Shown here piece by piece: positions 26,702-36,940 of a DNA stretch of 41,370 nt; position 1 is the first letter of the stretch; every line of letters begins with the position of its first letter. Below the pieces are notes generated by a model, which did not search any database, was not told the DNA's origin, and saw nothing but the letters and a program-made list of their open reading frames with translations. Position numbers and translations under genes: made by a program. Source of the DNA: Psychromonas sp. MB-3u-54 (GTDB lineage: Bacteria; Pseudomonadota; Gammaproteobacteria; Enterobacterales; Psychromonadaceae); the NCBI RefSeq assembly GCF_002836415.1, contig NZ_PJBP01000130.1, forward strand, positions 1 to 41,370, in the 5' to 3' direction.

Positions 26702-26766
26702 ATACAACTAGCAGCTTATAGGCATCACTAAGCACGAAAATCCGCGATGCCTATCTCATGTTAAAT
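26702..26766 (-). other. Possible second attC-like site (site 2)
   Basis: Minus strand: inverse core ATTTAAC, arm ATAGGCATC, a 19-nt loop region, arm GATGCCTAT, and core GTTGTAT. The arms pair perfectly over 9 bp, but the spacers on the two sides are unequal (5 and 9 nt), so it is a less regular attC than site 1. It defines the start of the Abi_C cassette and would be the tail of a lost upstream cassette. Confidence 0.45.
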
Positions 26767-26779
26767 AATCATAACAATA

Positions 26780-26998
26780 TCTATTTAATCTCACAAAATC
26801 AAAGTTTTAAATGATGGTTTAGTAACACGCTGTCAAGGGCGGAAGAGTAAGGATGAAAGCTACAACAATGCATCAAGCGAAAGCTTATAATTAAACTAAT
26901 CAGTTATAGAAAAGATTGGCTGTCCAGCTTTTTATCTCCTTGGCGTTCAATTAAAAAAGGTTTGCCCCGTCTTTTTCTGTTCAAATTCAGACTTATTA
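26780..26998. repeat. Dispersed-repeat pieces downstream of the HEPN gene
   Basis: Contains the reverse-orientation pieces ACGCTGTCAAGGGCGGAAG (about 26828) and GCGAAAGCTTATAA (about 26877), and in the other orientation AAAAGATTGGCTGTCCAGC and GTTCAATTAAAAAAGGTTTG (about 26944). It separates the attC sites from the DUF262-HEPN pair. Confidence 0.65.
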
Positions 26999-27652
26999 TT
27001 AACTTTTCGAAGGCGGATTTTTTAAGAATTCCTTGTTTACCGCACTATTTTCGATAATAGTCTTAATTCTTTCTAGTAAGCTAAGAACTTCATCGTTAAA
27101 AGAGCTATAAGTCTCATAAGATATATATTTATACTCGCCATGTGCTATATGGTTTCTGGTGTCAACTAGGCTATTTATTACTTCACTTTTTGTTTTTAAG
27201 CCATGACTTTCCAAATTAACATTGAAAAGAATTTCTTCTAACACTTCATATCTCAAATTCGATTTTGTATTAATGATGTTTTTCTTGGGGATATTAGAAC
27301 GAGATTCTAGCTTTTCAAACATCAAATCCACCAATTCAACTTTCTTAAATATTGAATTACTATCAAAAGATGAAATCTTATTTGAGAAAGAAAGCGCTAC
27401 AAATGGGGTTTTCAATTCACTATGTTTAAGTTGTAATTCTGAAACATATCTCAAATATAGTGACATGCATACTTTTACAAACCCTTCCCAGTGACCATAA
27501 ATAAAAGGAATTGCTGCGCGTAAAAAGACCGTTTGTATGGGGTTAATATCAGTTGGTACTTTAGTCTTATATAATATTAATTCTCTACGTCGCCAACTAT
27601 ATTCTTCAGAAATTTTTTGAAGAAAAGTACTTTCACTAAATCGAGTAGCCAC
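26999..27652 (-). CDS. HEPN-domain protein (MAE_28990-like), partner of DUF262 protein
   Basis: A 217-residue helical soluble protein. The segment IPFIYGHWEGFVKVCMSLYL near residue 50 and the C-terminal RNHIAHGEY (R-x4-H) match the MAE_28990/MAE_18760 group of HEPN domains, which are predicted metal-independent RNases. It starts with GTG within TAGTG, sharing one base with the stop of the DUF262 gene, so translation is coupled. Predicted role: RNA-cleaving effector of a two-gene defence or toxin-like unit. Catalytic Arg and His are intact. The function of this family has been predicted by comparative genomics; I know of no assignment for this particular protein. Confidence 0.75.
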   Translation of the reverse strand: MATRFSESTFLQKISEEYSWRRRELILYKTKVPTDINPIQTVFLRAAIPFIYGHWEGFVKVCMSLYLRYVSELQLKHSELKTPFVALSFSNKISSFDSNSIFKKVELVDLMFEKLESRSNIPKKNIINTKSNLRYEVLEEILFNVNLESHGLKTKSEVINSLVDTRNHIAHGEYKYISYETYSSFNDEVLSLLERIKTIIENSAVNKEFLKNPPSKS

Positions 27653-28737
27653 TAGTCCACCTTGAAATGAGTAGGAGCATTAATTAAAAACTTAGGTACT
27701 CTCGTTCTGATATTTGAACCTGACCCTGTATACTTGCTAAATGTTTCATTGATAAATACGGATTGTATTTTTTCCAAAAGATTTAATTCAGATAACTCAT
27801 CTATATTTTCAAATACCCCTATCGTAATAAATTCAAATGTTGATTCTTGGAAACCTCCAACATATTTATCTTCTTTAAATCTTCTAAATGTATTTTCACC
27901 CGATACTTTATTAAGTAAAGCAAATAGTTTGGTAAATTTTTCTTCTATATTGGAAAAATCATCTTCTTCATAGCCACATAATTTTTTTGAAATTTGGTCT
28001 AAATAATCTGAAACATGAACTTTTGAATCAAAATCAAAATGAGTTATACCAATAAACCTAAGGGCCAATTCCATATTATATTTTTCATTGATTAGCCTTT
28101 CATTAATGTTCAAGCATTCTAAGAAATCTTCATTATTAGACAAGGTCGAAAATCGTTCGAATATTGATTTATTCATCATGACCATTACTGAGTTCCTCAC
28201 TTCTTGAGGGTTAGCGAAAGAACCACCAGTATTTAGCCTTTCAAAAATGTCGAACTTTGCATCTTTATCTGAGTCATTTAGGATTATCGACAAGTTTATC
28301 TTTGAACGCTTAAAATCTAATTTTTGCTTATTAGTGAATACGAAAATATCATCTTCATCTGTATTTATCCCCCACTTTATTCCCTTTAAGTTAGGTAGGT
28401 AATCAGTTCCTACCAGCTCCAAATTTGGCTCTGATTTATGTACTTCCATAAACTGAAGAATCGTACTTAACCGCTGAAGACCATCAACAACTTCCCAAAT
28501 GCCATTGTCATTCTGGTATACAAAGATAGGGGGAATTGGAATGCCTAATAATATAGATTCGATAAGTTTTGATTTTTGTAATTCAGTCCATCTGAAGTTT
28601 CTCTGAAAATCGGGGTTAATCTTGACTTCATCATTTATATACATGTTTGCAAATTCACCAATCGACATTGGGTATGAGTCAGTTTTAAATACTTTCCTCT
28701 TTTGAAAAATTTCTTCTTCCAGTCGAATGTTACTCAT
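27652..28737 (-). CDS. DUF262 (ParB/Srx-fold, GmrS-like) protein
   Basis: A 361-residue soluble protein. DUF262 motifs appear in order: INPDFQRNFRW, KLIESILLGIPIPPIFVYQ, VVDGLQRLSTI (canonical form DGQQRL; here Leu replaces the first Gln), and FERLNTGG with VRNS. DUF262 is a ParB/sulfiredoxin-like nucleotidase fold found in GmrSD-type restriction enzymes; the DUF1524 HNH nuclease half is missing, and a HEPN protein follows instead. It is therefore the likely NTP-binding or sensor partner of the HEPN gene, which overlaps it by one base. AGAAGG precedes the ATG. Upstream palindromes suggest repressor control. Confidence 0.8.
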   Translation of the reverse strand: MSNIRLEEEIFQKRKVFKTDSYPMSIGEFANMYINDEVKINPDFQRNFRWTELQKSKLIESILLGIPIPPIFVYQNDNGIWEVVDGLQRLSTILQFMEVHKSEPNLELVGTDYLPNLKGIKWGINTDEDDIFVFTNKQKLDFKRSKINLSIILNDSDKDAKFDIFERLNTGGSFANPQEVRNSVMVMMNKSIFERFSTLSNNEDFLECLNINERLINEKYNMELALRFIGITHFDFDSKVHVSDYLDQISKKLCGYEEDDFSNIEEKFTKLFALLNKVSGENTFRRFKEDKYVGGFQESTFEFITIGVFENIDELSELNLLEKIQSVFINETFSKYTGSGSNIRTRVPKFLINAPTHFKVD

Positions 28738-28888
28738 AATATTAAACCTTCTATTTAATTTATATCAATTAGTTAATTGACAATTATCACTGTGCAATTT
28801 ATTTTCTACCATAACTTTTGAGCTAAGAAAAAGAAAGAGAAAATCTTTGGAGCATTCGGTAGATTGAACAATAATAAGCTCAACATGA

Positions 28889-28923
28889 CAACTTGAGTCA
28901 AGTTGGAAATGTGAAAATTTCAC
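28889..28923 (-). promoter_or_regulatory. Paired operator-like palindromes upstream of the DUF262 gene
   Basis: CAACTTGAGTCAAGTTG (17 bp, perfect around a central G) and GTGAAAATTTCAC (13 bp, perfect) lie five bases apart, about 150 bp upstream of the DUF262 start. TTGACT on the minus strand overlaps the first and could serve as a -35 element; TTGACA on the plus strand at 28924 points away from the genes. Confidence 0.45.
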
Positions 28924-28989
28924 TTGACATCTAAATTATAAAAGTTTTACTTTAAAGTTATTTACCTAGTAAGAAACGCTGCACGTTAA

Positions 28990-29820
28990 CATCTTATTCG
29001 GCAGACTAATTGAGGACAGCCAAACCTTTTCGTTTCTAAAGTGCGGAACCAATGTGGCTACGGAAAGTGAGTTATGCGACAGCATATTGTCACGAGCGGG
29101 CTAAGCTCTGGGCGACCTGTTTTCTTTTGCTTTTGAAAAAGCATGACTCCCTCGAACAGCGTTTCGGTTTCTTATCATCTACATGCCGTCAAGGGCGGAA
29201 GACCAACAAATAAAGTTAAACTAAACGCTTACAAGCGAAAGCCTACAAACCAATCAAATCGGCTCGGTTACAAACTCATTGGGATTCTCGACTAAAGATC
29301 TCGAGAATGACGATCAGTAGTCGTTTATTTATCGATCAAAACAACAAGTGAAAGCTACAAAAAGCGTAATGGGGTCAAAAGGCGAGGTTCACCAAACTAG
29401 TGCGGCTAGGGAAATTTCCGTACGTTTTTCTTGGTTGGGAAATGACTTTAGCAAAGGAAATCAAGGAGCGAATTAAACGCTAGTTTAGGCTTATGAGCGG
29501 GCTAAGCTCTGCGTGCCCTTTGATTTCTCTAACCTCAGCCAGTACAGGGATGTAATGTATGAGGTGGTGCGTTAAAAAGAGATTTATTTAGTAAGATAAA
29601 AAACGTCTAGGCGAATTGAGCGGGAGCTCAGTCTTATGAGCGGGACAGGCTCTGCCGTCCCTGTATACGGCACTCTTTTGGTTACTTTTCTCTTGCTGTT
29701 GAGAGAAAAGTAACACGCCGTCAAGGGCGGAATACCAACGACGAAAGATAAGATATCAGCCCGCAAGCGAAAGCCTATAATCACACCAAATCGTCTAGGT
29801 ATATTCGCAGAGCATGGAAA
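28990..29820. repeat. Mosaic dispersed-repeat block, right boundary of the island
   Basis: The same units as 23586-24980 in inverted orientation: GGACAGCCAAACCTTTTCG (about 29014), TTTCCGTACGTTTTTCTTG (about 29417), GAGCGGGCTAAGCTCTGCG (about 29495), GGGACAGGCTCTGCCGTCCC (about 29642), hairpin H1 at 29681-29714, and GCAAGCGAAAGCCTATAATC (about 29764). It ends just before rluE. No credible gene. Confidence 0.8.
29681..29714. repeat. Hairpin H1, inverted copy
   Basis: Identical to copy 1 read on the opposite strand, with 13-bp arms. Confidence 0.85.
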
Positions 29821-29831
29821 AAAGGGAAAAC

Positions 29832-30494
29832 CTACAGCAATTTATATTGCCCATTATCAATATCATCAATGGTCCAATCGCCAATTCGATAACGAATCAA
29901 GCGCAAGGTTGGAAAACCAATATGGGCCGTCATACGCCGAACCTGACGATTACGGCCTTCACTAATGGTAATACTTAACCAGGTAGTCGGAATGTTAGCT
30001 CGTTCGCGAATAGGGGGCACACGTGCCCAAATATTAGGCTGCTCCATAATAAAAATATCAGCCGGCTGAGTTAAACCATCTTTAAGATTAACACCATCAC
30101 GTAATTTTTGCAGATCCGCTTCAGTCGGTCTGCCCTCAACTTGTACCCAATAAGTTTTACTGGTTTTAGCCTTAGGTTCGGCAATCTTCGCTTGTAACTT
30201 ACCATCATTGGTTAATAACAATAATCCCTCACTATCACGATCTAATCGACCTGCAGCATAGACTTCAGGGATATCAATATAGTCCTTTAATGTTTGACGA
30301 TTGTCCTGATCGGTAAACTGACTTAATACATTAAAGGGTTTATTAAATAAAAGTATTTTGCGGGTTGCATCGCTTACGGTTGGCAGCGGTTCTTTATTTC
30401 TTTTGTGCTTGCCCGCAGAGTGCATTTGGGTGTTACTTATCTTAGTTTTTGAAAACCAGATTGATTTTTTATTGGAATTTTTAGTTTTAATCAC
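29832..30494 (-). CDS. rluE: 23S rRNA pseudouridine synthase RluE
   Basis: A 220-residue RsuA/RluB/E/F-family enzyme; E. coli RluE makes pseudouridine 2457 of 23S rRNA. A basic N-terminal tail precedes [17 protein letters not shown]; the catalytic Asp is in [17 protein letters not shown], and the C-terminal [20 protein letters not shown] is typical. There is no S4 domain, as expected for RluE. The start codon appears to be GTG with AAGGTG upstream. It is divergent from icd, an arrangement I recall from other gammaproteobacteria, marking return to the core chromosome. Confidence 0.92.
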   Translation of the reverse strand: MIKTKNSNKKSIWFSKTKISNTQMHSAGKHKRNKEPLPTVSDATRKILLFNKPFNVLSQFTDQDNRQTLKDYIDIPEVYAAGRLDRDSEGLLLLTNDGKLQAKIAEPKAKTSKTYWVQVEGRPTEADLQKLRDGVNLKDGLTQPADIFIMEQPNIWARVPPIRERANIPTTWLSITISEGRNRQVRRMTAHIGFPTLRLIRYRIGDWTIDDIDNGQYKLL

Positions 30495-30623
30495 GAAAAC
30501 ACCTTAAAAATAAATAAAAATGCATTGTAACAGAAGAGGGGATTAATGGACAAAACAAGCGCAGCCGTATTGCTCTGTATAATATATAAGAGGGTCAATA
30601 AAGTTAAAATAGCGAGGAGGTTG

Positions 30624-30652
30624 TTGGACTATTTAACAATTTTCGTTATTAT
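30624..30652 (+). promoter_or_regulatory. Predicted sigma-70 promoter of icd
   Basis: TTGGAC, a 17-bp spacer, then TATTAT. Transcription from here would give a 5' leader of about 130 nt. Confidence 0.5.
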
Positions 30653-30754
30653 GATGCACGAAAATATCACAAAGTAACAAATCCACAACATTGTCACCCA
30701 TGCGTTATAACTAATAAATCTGCTCTACGGTCCATTGTTTTAGTAGATCACTAG

Positions 30755-33019
<2,265 letters not shown>

Positions 33020-33106
33020 TTTTAGCATTAGGCTCTGCGAGGGGCCTGCTTTAATTAAATGATCAGGGGAACCTGGTTTTGACCTAAGTTGACATTCTTG
33101 TCCTTC

Positions 33107-33142
33107 TAAAACGCCCGATGCACTGCATCGGGCGTTTTTTTT
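33107..33142 (+). terminator. Rho-independent terminator of icd
   Basis: ACGCCCGATGCA and TGCATCGGGCGT flank a 1-2 nt turn and are followed by a run of eight T. It is 88 bp past the icd stop. Confidence 0.9.
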
Positions 33143-33168
33143 ATGGTCGATAAGGGTATTCAGAATTA

Positions 33169-33432
33169 TATACCCATGATACTTCAAGATGCAAAGTCAG
33201 CAAGAAAAATTGTGCTGAGATGCTAGGCATAAAATTGAAGGTTAGTTATTCTACATAGAGATTTTATAACAACGCAGATTGGCACAATTTTCCTTGCCCT
33301 ACGGGGCGCAAGCTCGAAAACCAGCGCTGCGTTGCACCCATCGAAAAGGGGGATAACCATTACCTCATGTTGCGTCTTGCTCTAGTCTCCGATTTTGCGC
33401 CTGACAAAGCATTTTGAAGTAACATGGGTATA
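33169..33432. repeat. Small inverted-repeat element D (MITE)
   Basis: A 264-bp element with 23-bp terminal inverted repeats having two mismatches (TATACCCATGATACTTCAAG / complement of CTTCAAAATG-type end reading TATACCCATGTTACTTCAAA). Its interior has inverted segments and a GC-rich core. The TATACCCA..TACTTCAA end is a type I recall from Vibrio and Shewanella genomes. Non-coding; it lies between the icd terminator and mtlR. Confidence 0.8.
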
Positions 33433-33529
33433 AGTTTGGGTATGTTATTTTACAGGGTATTTTATCCACGCAGGAGCATGCTCTCTTGCTCGATGACAGC
33501 GGAATATTCTTGCTACCTTGGCATCGTTT

Positions 33530-34069
33530 TTAGCTTAATGAAGTATCTTTATGCAGTTCTTTTATGATTTCAGTGATTGCCAGAATCAATGACGACTTAA
33601 TGACCTGTCTATTATGATCCAGTTTCATCTGTACTACAAAATTCGAACTTTCTTCTGCTTGATTATCATCTACATAGAGAGGAATCATTTCAGCCATTGC
33701 ACTAATCGCATTGATGCGTACAAGGAGCGAAGCTGAAAGAAAAGCTATTGATTCACCTTCTGACTGAACAAACTCTTTTAAGGCAATAAACTTCTCAATA
33801 TCTTGATAGGCGTCCTGAGATAACAGCCCCAACCCGTATAACAGTTTGAGACGAATAGCTAAATGTGCCAATGGACCATCATTGCTTAATAAGGGATCCA
33901 CAGCATACTTCACCGCATAATCATCTTTTTTAAAAACATTTTGAATTAATATATCAATGGCATCTTCAAACAGATCAAAACTGGCGGTAAAAAAAACATA
34001 AGCCGTTTCTGCCTCAGAAAGCGTTTCAACAATATCAATATCAAATTTTAGACGGGAAAATTTTGGCAT
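33530..34069 (-). CDS. mtlR: Mannitol operon repressor MtlR
   Basis: A 179-residue helical protein. KDDYAVKYAVDPLLSNDGPL and RLKLLYGLGLLS closely follow E. coli MtlR, a negative regulator of the mannitol operon without a classic DNA-binding motif. It lies downstream of mtlA on the same strand. In enteric bacteria the order is mtlA-mtlD-mtlR; here mtlD is missing and a terminator separates the two genes, so mtlR probably has its own promoter. The ribosome-binding site is weak. Confidence 0.92.
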   Translation of the reverse strand: MPKFSRLKFDIDIVETLSEAETAYVFFTASFDLFEDAIDILIQNVFKKDDYAVKYAVDPLLSNDGPLAHLAIRLKLLYGLGLLSQDAYQDIEKFIALKEFVQSEGESIAFLSASLLVRINAISAMAEMIPLYVDDNQAEESSNFVVQMKLDHNRQVIKSSLILAITEIIKELHKDTSLS

Positions 34070-34304
34070 GATTTTTCTATCTTATGGTTAAATCTAAGAG
34101 TTAAATAAGTGTCCTAAAGCAGGACTTAATTGCGTGATTATTTAAGCTTTGCCAAGCCTGCTCGGCTTGTTTAAAGGTTTAACAGTCAGCAGTCGGCCGC
34201 AAGGTTACTGCAATACCCGCATTCGATAAAAGCTTGCCAATAAAAAAACGCTCAATATTGTGTGGGTAAAAATGTATTTTTTTTATCATAAATATTTCCC
34301 TAAA

Positions 34305-34333
34305 TGTAAAAAAGGCTAGAAAATCTAGCCTTT
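34305..34333 (-). terminator. Rho-independent terminator of mtlA
   Basis: AAAGGCTAGA-AAA-TCTAGCCTTT stem; read on the minus strand it ends in a run of T. Between it and mtlA (34341-34367) two overlapping, mutually exclusive stems occur: AGGTCC/GGACCT and CCTGAA/TTCAGG. Confidence 0.85.
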
Positions 34334-34381
34334 AATATTTAGGTCCCTGAAAGATAGGACCTTCAGGCTTTTTTACTCAAC

Positions 34382-35791
34382 CTATTTTTTAGCAGATTTA
34401 AGATCATTCACCAAACCATCGTACATGGCATTATCTAAGAAGTTAGTTAATGAAATATGCTGTGCATTTGGCGCATGCTTACGTGCTCTGTCGGTTAAGT
34501 CTTTATGCGTAACAACAATATCAACATCACCGGGCAAATCATTGATCGCAGTATTAATCACTTCGATATTTAAATTTGCAGCCTGCACTTTTTTGCGTAA
34601 TAGACTTGCGCCCATTGCACTTGAACCCATACCCGCATCACAAGCAACAATGATTTTTTTAACGGCAGACATATCAAGGCTAGCATTTGCTGTTGTTTGA
34701 CTTTTAGATCCCTGCTTCATGTCGCGCATTTGGTTTGCAGCTTCTTTCAGTGCAACTTCATCACCGGCAACACTTTTTTGTGTTTTCATCAGAATAGAAG
34801 CCACGATGAAAGAAACAGCGGCAGCAGCAGCAACGGATAGAAGAATACCAATGTATGCGCCTTTAGGCGTCATCGCTAAAACGGCAAAGATAGAGCCAGG
34901 AGATGCAGGAGAGATAAGACCGGCATCAAACATAGTAAGAGTAAATACGCCCGTCATACCACCTGCAATAACAGCCAGGATAAGACGCGGATTCATCAAT
35001 ACATAAGGGAAGTAAATCTCATGGATACCACCGAAGAAGTGGATAATTACGGCGCCAGGAGCCGTTTCTTTTGCAGAGCCTTTACCGAATACCATGTAGG
35101 CTAACAGAAGACCTAGACCTGGACCCGGGTTTGCTTCAATTAAGAAGAAAACAGATTGTCCAAGAGACTCTGACTGAGCAATACCCAGCGGCGTGAAAAT
35201 ACCATGGTTAATCGCATTATTTAAAAATAAAATCTTTGCCGGTTCAACAAAGATAGAAGTCAACGGAAGCAAGTTATTTGTTACTAAAACGTCAACTCCC
35301 GCTGCAAGCGCGGTAGATAACATTTTAACAGCAGGACCAATAACAAGGTATGCAAGAATCGCCAGTAGCATACCAATAATACCGGATGAAAAGTTGTTAA
35401 CCAACATTTCAAAACCGCTTTTTACTTTACCGTGAATGGCAGCATCAAATTTCTTAATTGCCAGACCACCTAATGGACCGACAATCATCGCGCCCATAAA
35501 CATTGGAATATCTGTACCAACGATGACACCCATTGTCGCTATTGCACCAACAACAGCGCCACGCTCTCCGGCTATAATTTTACCACCTGTATAACCAATC
35601 AAGAGCGGCAGCATATATTTAATCATTGGTCCAACCATGGTGGACAATGTTTCGTTAGGTATCCAGCCCGTTGGAATGAATAATGCGGTAATTAAACCCC
35701 ATGCGATAAAGGCGCCAATATTTGGCATAACCATATTTGACAATAAGCGACCAAAGTTTTGTACTTTAATCTTGGATTGTGATGACAGCAT
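34382..35791 (-). CDS. mtlA: Mannitol-specific PTS transporter EIICB (no EIIA domain)
   Basis: 469 residues. Residues about 1-340 are the EIIC membrane domain of the mannitol type (NFGRLLSNMVMPNIGAFIAW; FGGIHEIYFPYVLMNPRLIL, where GGIHE is the substrate-site motif). After a linker, residues about 375-465 form EIIB with the phosphorylatable Cys in IIVACDAGMGSSAMGASLL. E. coli MtlA is about 637 residues because it carries EIIA; here that domain is missing, so phosphate must come from a separate EIIA. It imports mannitol as mannitol-1-phosphate. CGGAG precedes the ATG. Two CRP-like sites lie upstream. Confidence 0.92.
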   Translation of the reverse strand: MLSSQSKIKVQNFGRLLSNMVMPNIGAFIAWGLITALFIPTGWIPNETLSTMVGPMIKYMLPLLIGYTGGKIIAGERGAVVGAIATMGVIVGTDIPMFMGAMIVGPLGGLAIKKFDAAIHGKVKSGFEMLVNNFSSGIIGMLLAILAYLVIGPAVKMLSTALAAGVDVLVTNNLLPLTSIFVEPAKILFLNNAINHGIFTPLGIAQSESLGQSVFFLIEANPGPGLGLLLAYMVFGKGSAKETAPGAVIIHFFGGIHEIYFPYVLMNPRLILAVIAGGMTGVFTLTMFDAGLISPASPGSIFAVLAMTPKGAYIGILLSVAAAAAVSFIVASILMKTQKSVAGDEVALKEAANQMRDMKQGSKSQTTANASLDMSAVKKIIVACDAGMGSSAMGASLLRKKVQAANLNIEVINTAINDLPGDVDIVVTHKDLTDRARKHAPNAQHISLTNFLDNAMYDGLVNDLKSAKK

Positions 35792-35904
35792 AATTTGCTC
35801 CGAGTGTGTGTATTCACCTAAAATGGGTGAAATAATTAATGGGGTTGAAATTTCACGAGCAAAACTACCACATTATTTTAAAAGCGAACGTCACAAATAG
35901 CAGT

Positions 35905-35920
35905 ATGTGATATTGCTTAC
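35905..35920 (-). promoter_or_regulatory. CRP-like site upstream of mtlA, proximal
   Basis: TGTGATATTGCTTACA: TGTGA-N6-TTACA, one mismatch to the TCACA half. It lies 114 bp before the mtlA start. Confidence 0.55.
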
Positions 35921-36020
35921 AAAAACACCTCAAAAAACAACATCGGCAGAGACGAAGATCGCAAATAACACAGTAATATTAGGACAAAAAACAGAGAGAT
36001 GGCTAGTGCAAGTGCTCTTT

Positions 36021-36036
36021 TGTGATATTAGTCACG
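36021..36036 (-). promoter_or_regulatory. CRP-like site upstream of mtlA, distal
   Basis: TGTGATATTAGTCACG: TGTGA-N6-TCACG, nearly the full CRP consensus. It supports catabolite control of mannitol uptake. The remaining gap from 36040 to 36450 shows nothing else I can name. Confidence 0.65.
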
Positions 36037-36456
36037 ATAAAGTAAGATTGCGGGGCTGGTATTAGTGGGATGTATATCACGAAAATAAAGCAATGCCTTG
36101 TGATTACAAGTTTCCTGCACCGGAAAATGCAATAAAACGGTTTTAAAATAGTCAGCTCACCCCCTCTCTTTAAAAAGATGTAATTTTATTACGCAATTAA
36201 GACGTCGAATGATTGCTTGATGATTTTGCGGAGGGGTGATTGATAATCAGTTATTACCTATTATCTGATAGAGAAGCTGCTATTTTGATGCATGAAGGTT
36301 TAGTGGGGATTAATTAGGTGGATTGACGGCTAGTATTTGCAGAAAATTATCCTCATAAAATGCTTGATTGATACATAGCCTAATGTCTGTTTTACAGAGT
36401 GGTGAAAAACTATTTTCACCACTTGTTTTTTAAGCAAAGAATGCTTTTTTATTTTG

Positions 36457-36486
36457 ATCTTTATCTTTATCTTTATCTTTATCTTT
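36457..36486. repeat. Hexanucleotide tandem repeat (ATCTTT)5
   Basis: Five perfect copies of ATCTTT, 17 bp from the stop of the small membrane protein gene. Confidence 0.9.
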
Positions 36487-36503
36487 TTTGGTTTTTATTC
36501 CTT

Positions 36504-36629
36504 TTATTTTTCGCCACTGTTTTTTATGAAATGGTACTTCATATAACCGGCAAAAACAGCGTTTAGCACTATCATCATCGTAAAAGTGACAACGACTGAG
36601 TTATCCATTAACACAGAAAAATAATTCAT
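36504..36629 (-). CDS. Small single-helix membrane protein, 41 residues
   Basis: The ATG giving MNYFSVLMDNSVVVTFTMMI has a very strong AGGAGG seven bases upstream, which supports translation. One hydrophobic helix (about 11-33) is followed by a short basic tail (KYHFIKNSGEK), so it is probably a single-pass inner-membrane protein with the C-terminus in the cytoplasm. Size and layout recall DUF3149-type small proteins, but I cannot confirm that. It stands alone. A hexamer repeat tract lies just past its stop codon. Confidence 0.6.
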   Translation of the reverse strand: MNYFSVLMDNSVVVTFTMMIVLNAVFAGYMKYHFIKNSGEK

Positions 36630-36940
36630 TTTAACCTCCTGCTTTGTACATATAAAATAGATGACGGTAGTCACCCGATTAAGTCCTTGTTGTATCAACC
36701 TAAGTCCTTATGCGCTTAAAGTAATTGAAAAAAAAATTAAGAATTTGATCTGGCACAAAGTTGCTTTAGAAAGGAAAAAATCTTCCTGCTAAGGAGGGCT
36801 GGATCACTATTAATAAAGACAGGGAATCTGCAAAATTCGGAACAAAGGCTAGTGGACAATAAAAAGGAATAAATTTGGCCCGATCGAAGCAATTAAAGGA
36901 CCCCTTTTTTACCATCTCGTCGGGGGCCAATCAGTAAAAC
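36630..36940. other. Intergenic region between the small protein gene and ybaK-like gene
   Basis: About 310 bp. It holds presumed promoter DNA of the small gene and, near 36888-36903, a short stem AAAGG/CCTTT that might end transcription of the ybaK-like gene. Nothing else is recognisable. Confidence 0.4.

Noticed and set aside
34382-35791. mtlA considered as a truncated pseudogene because EIIA is missing
   Set aside because: The protein ends cleanly after a complete EIIB domain and before a terminator; EIICB-only mannitol transporters with separate EIIA are known.
36751-36766. TGGCACAAAGTTGCTT, similar to a sigma-54 promoter
   Set aside because: The GG-to-GC spacing is one base too short and no suitably placed gene follows on that strand.
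36783-36801. AAGGAGGGCTGGATCAC, resembling the 3' end region of 16S rRNA
   Set aside because: No further rRNA sequence surrounds it; chance similarity.
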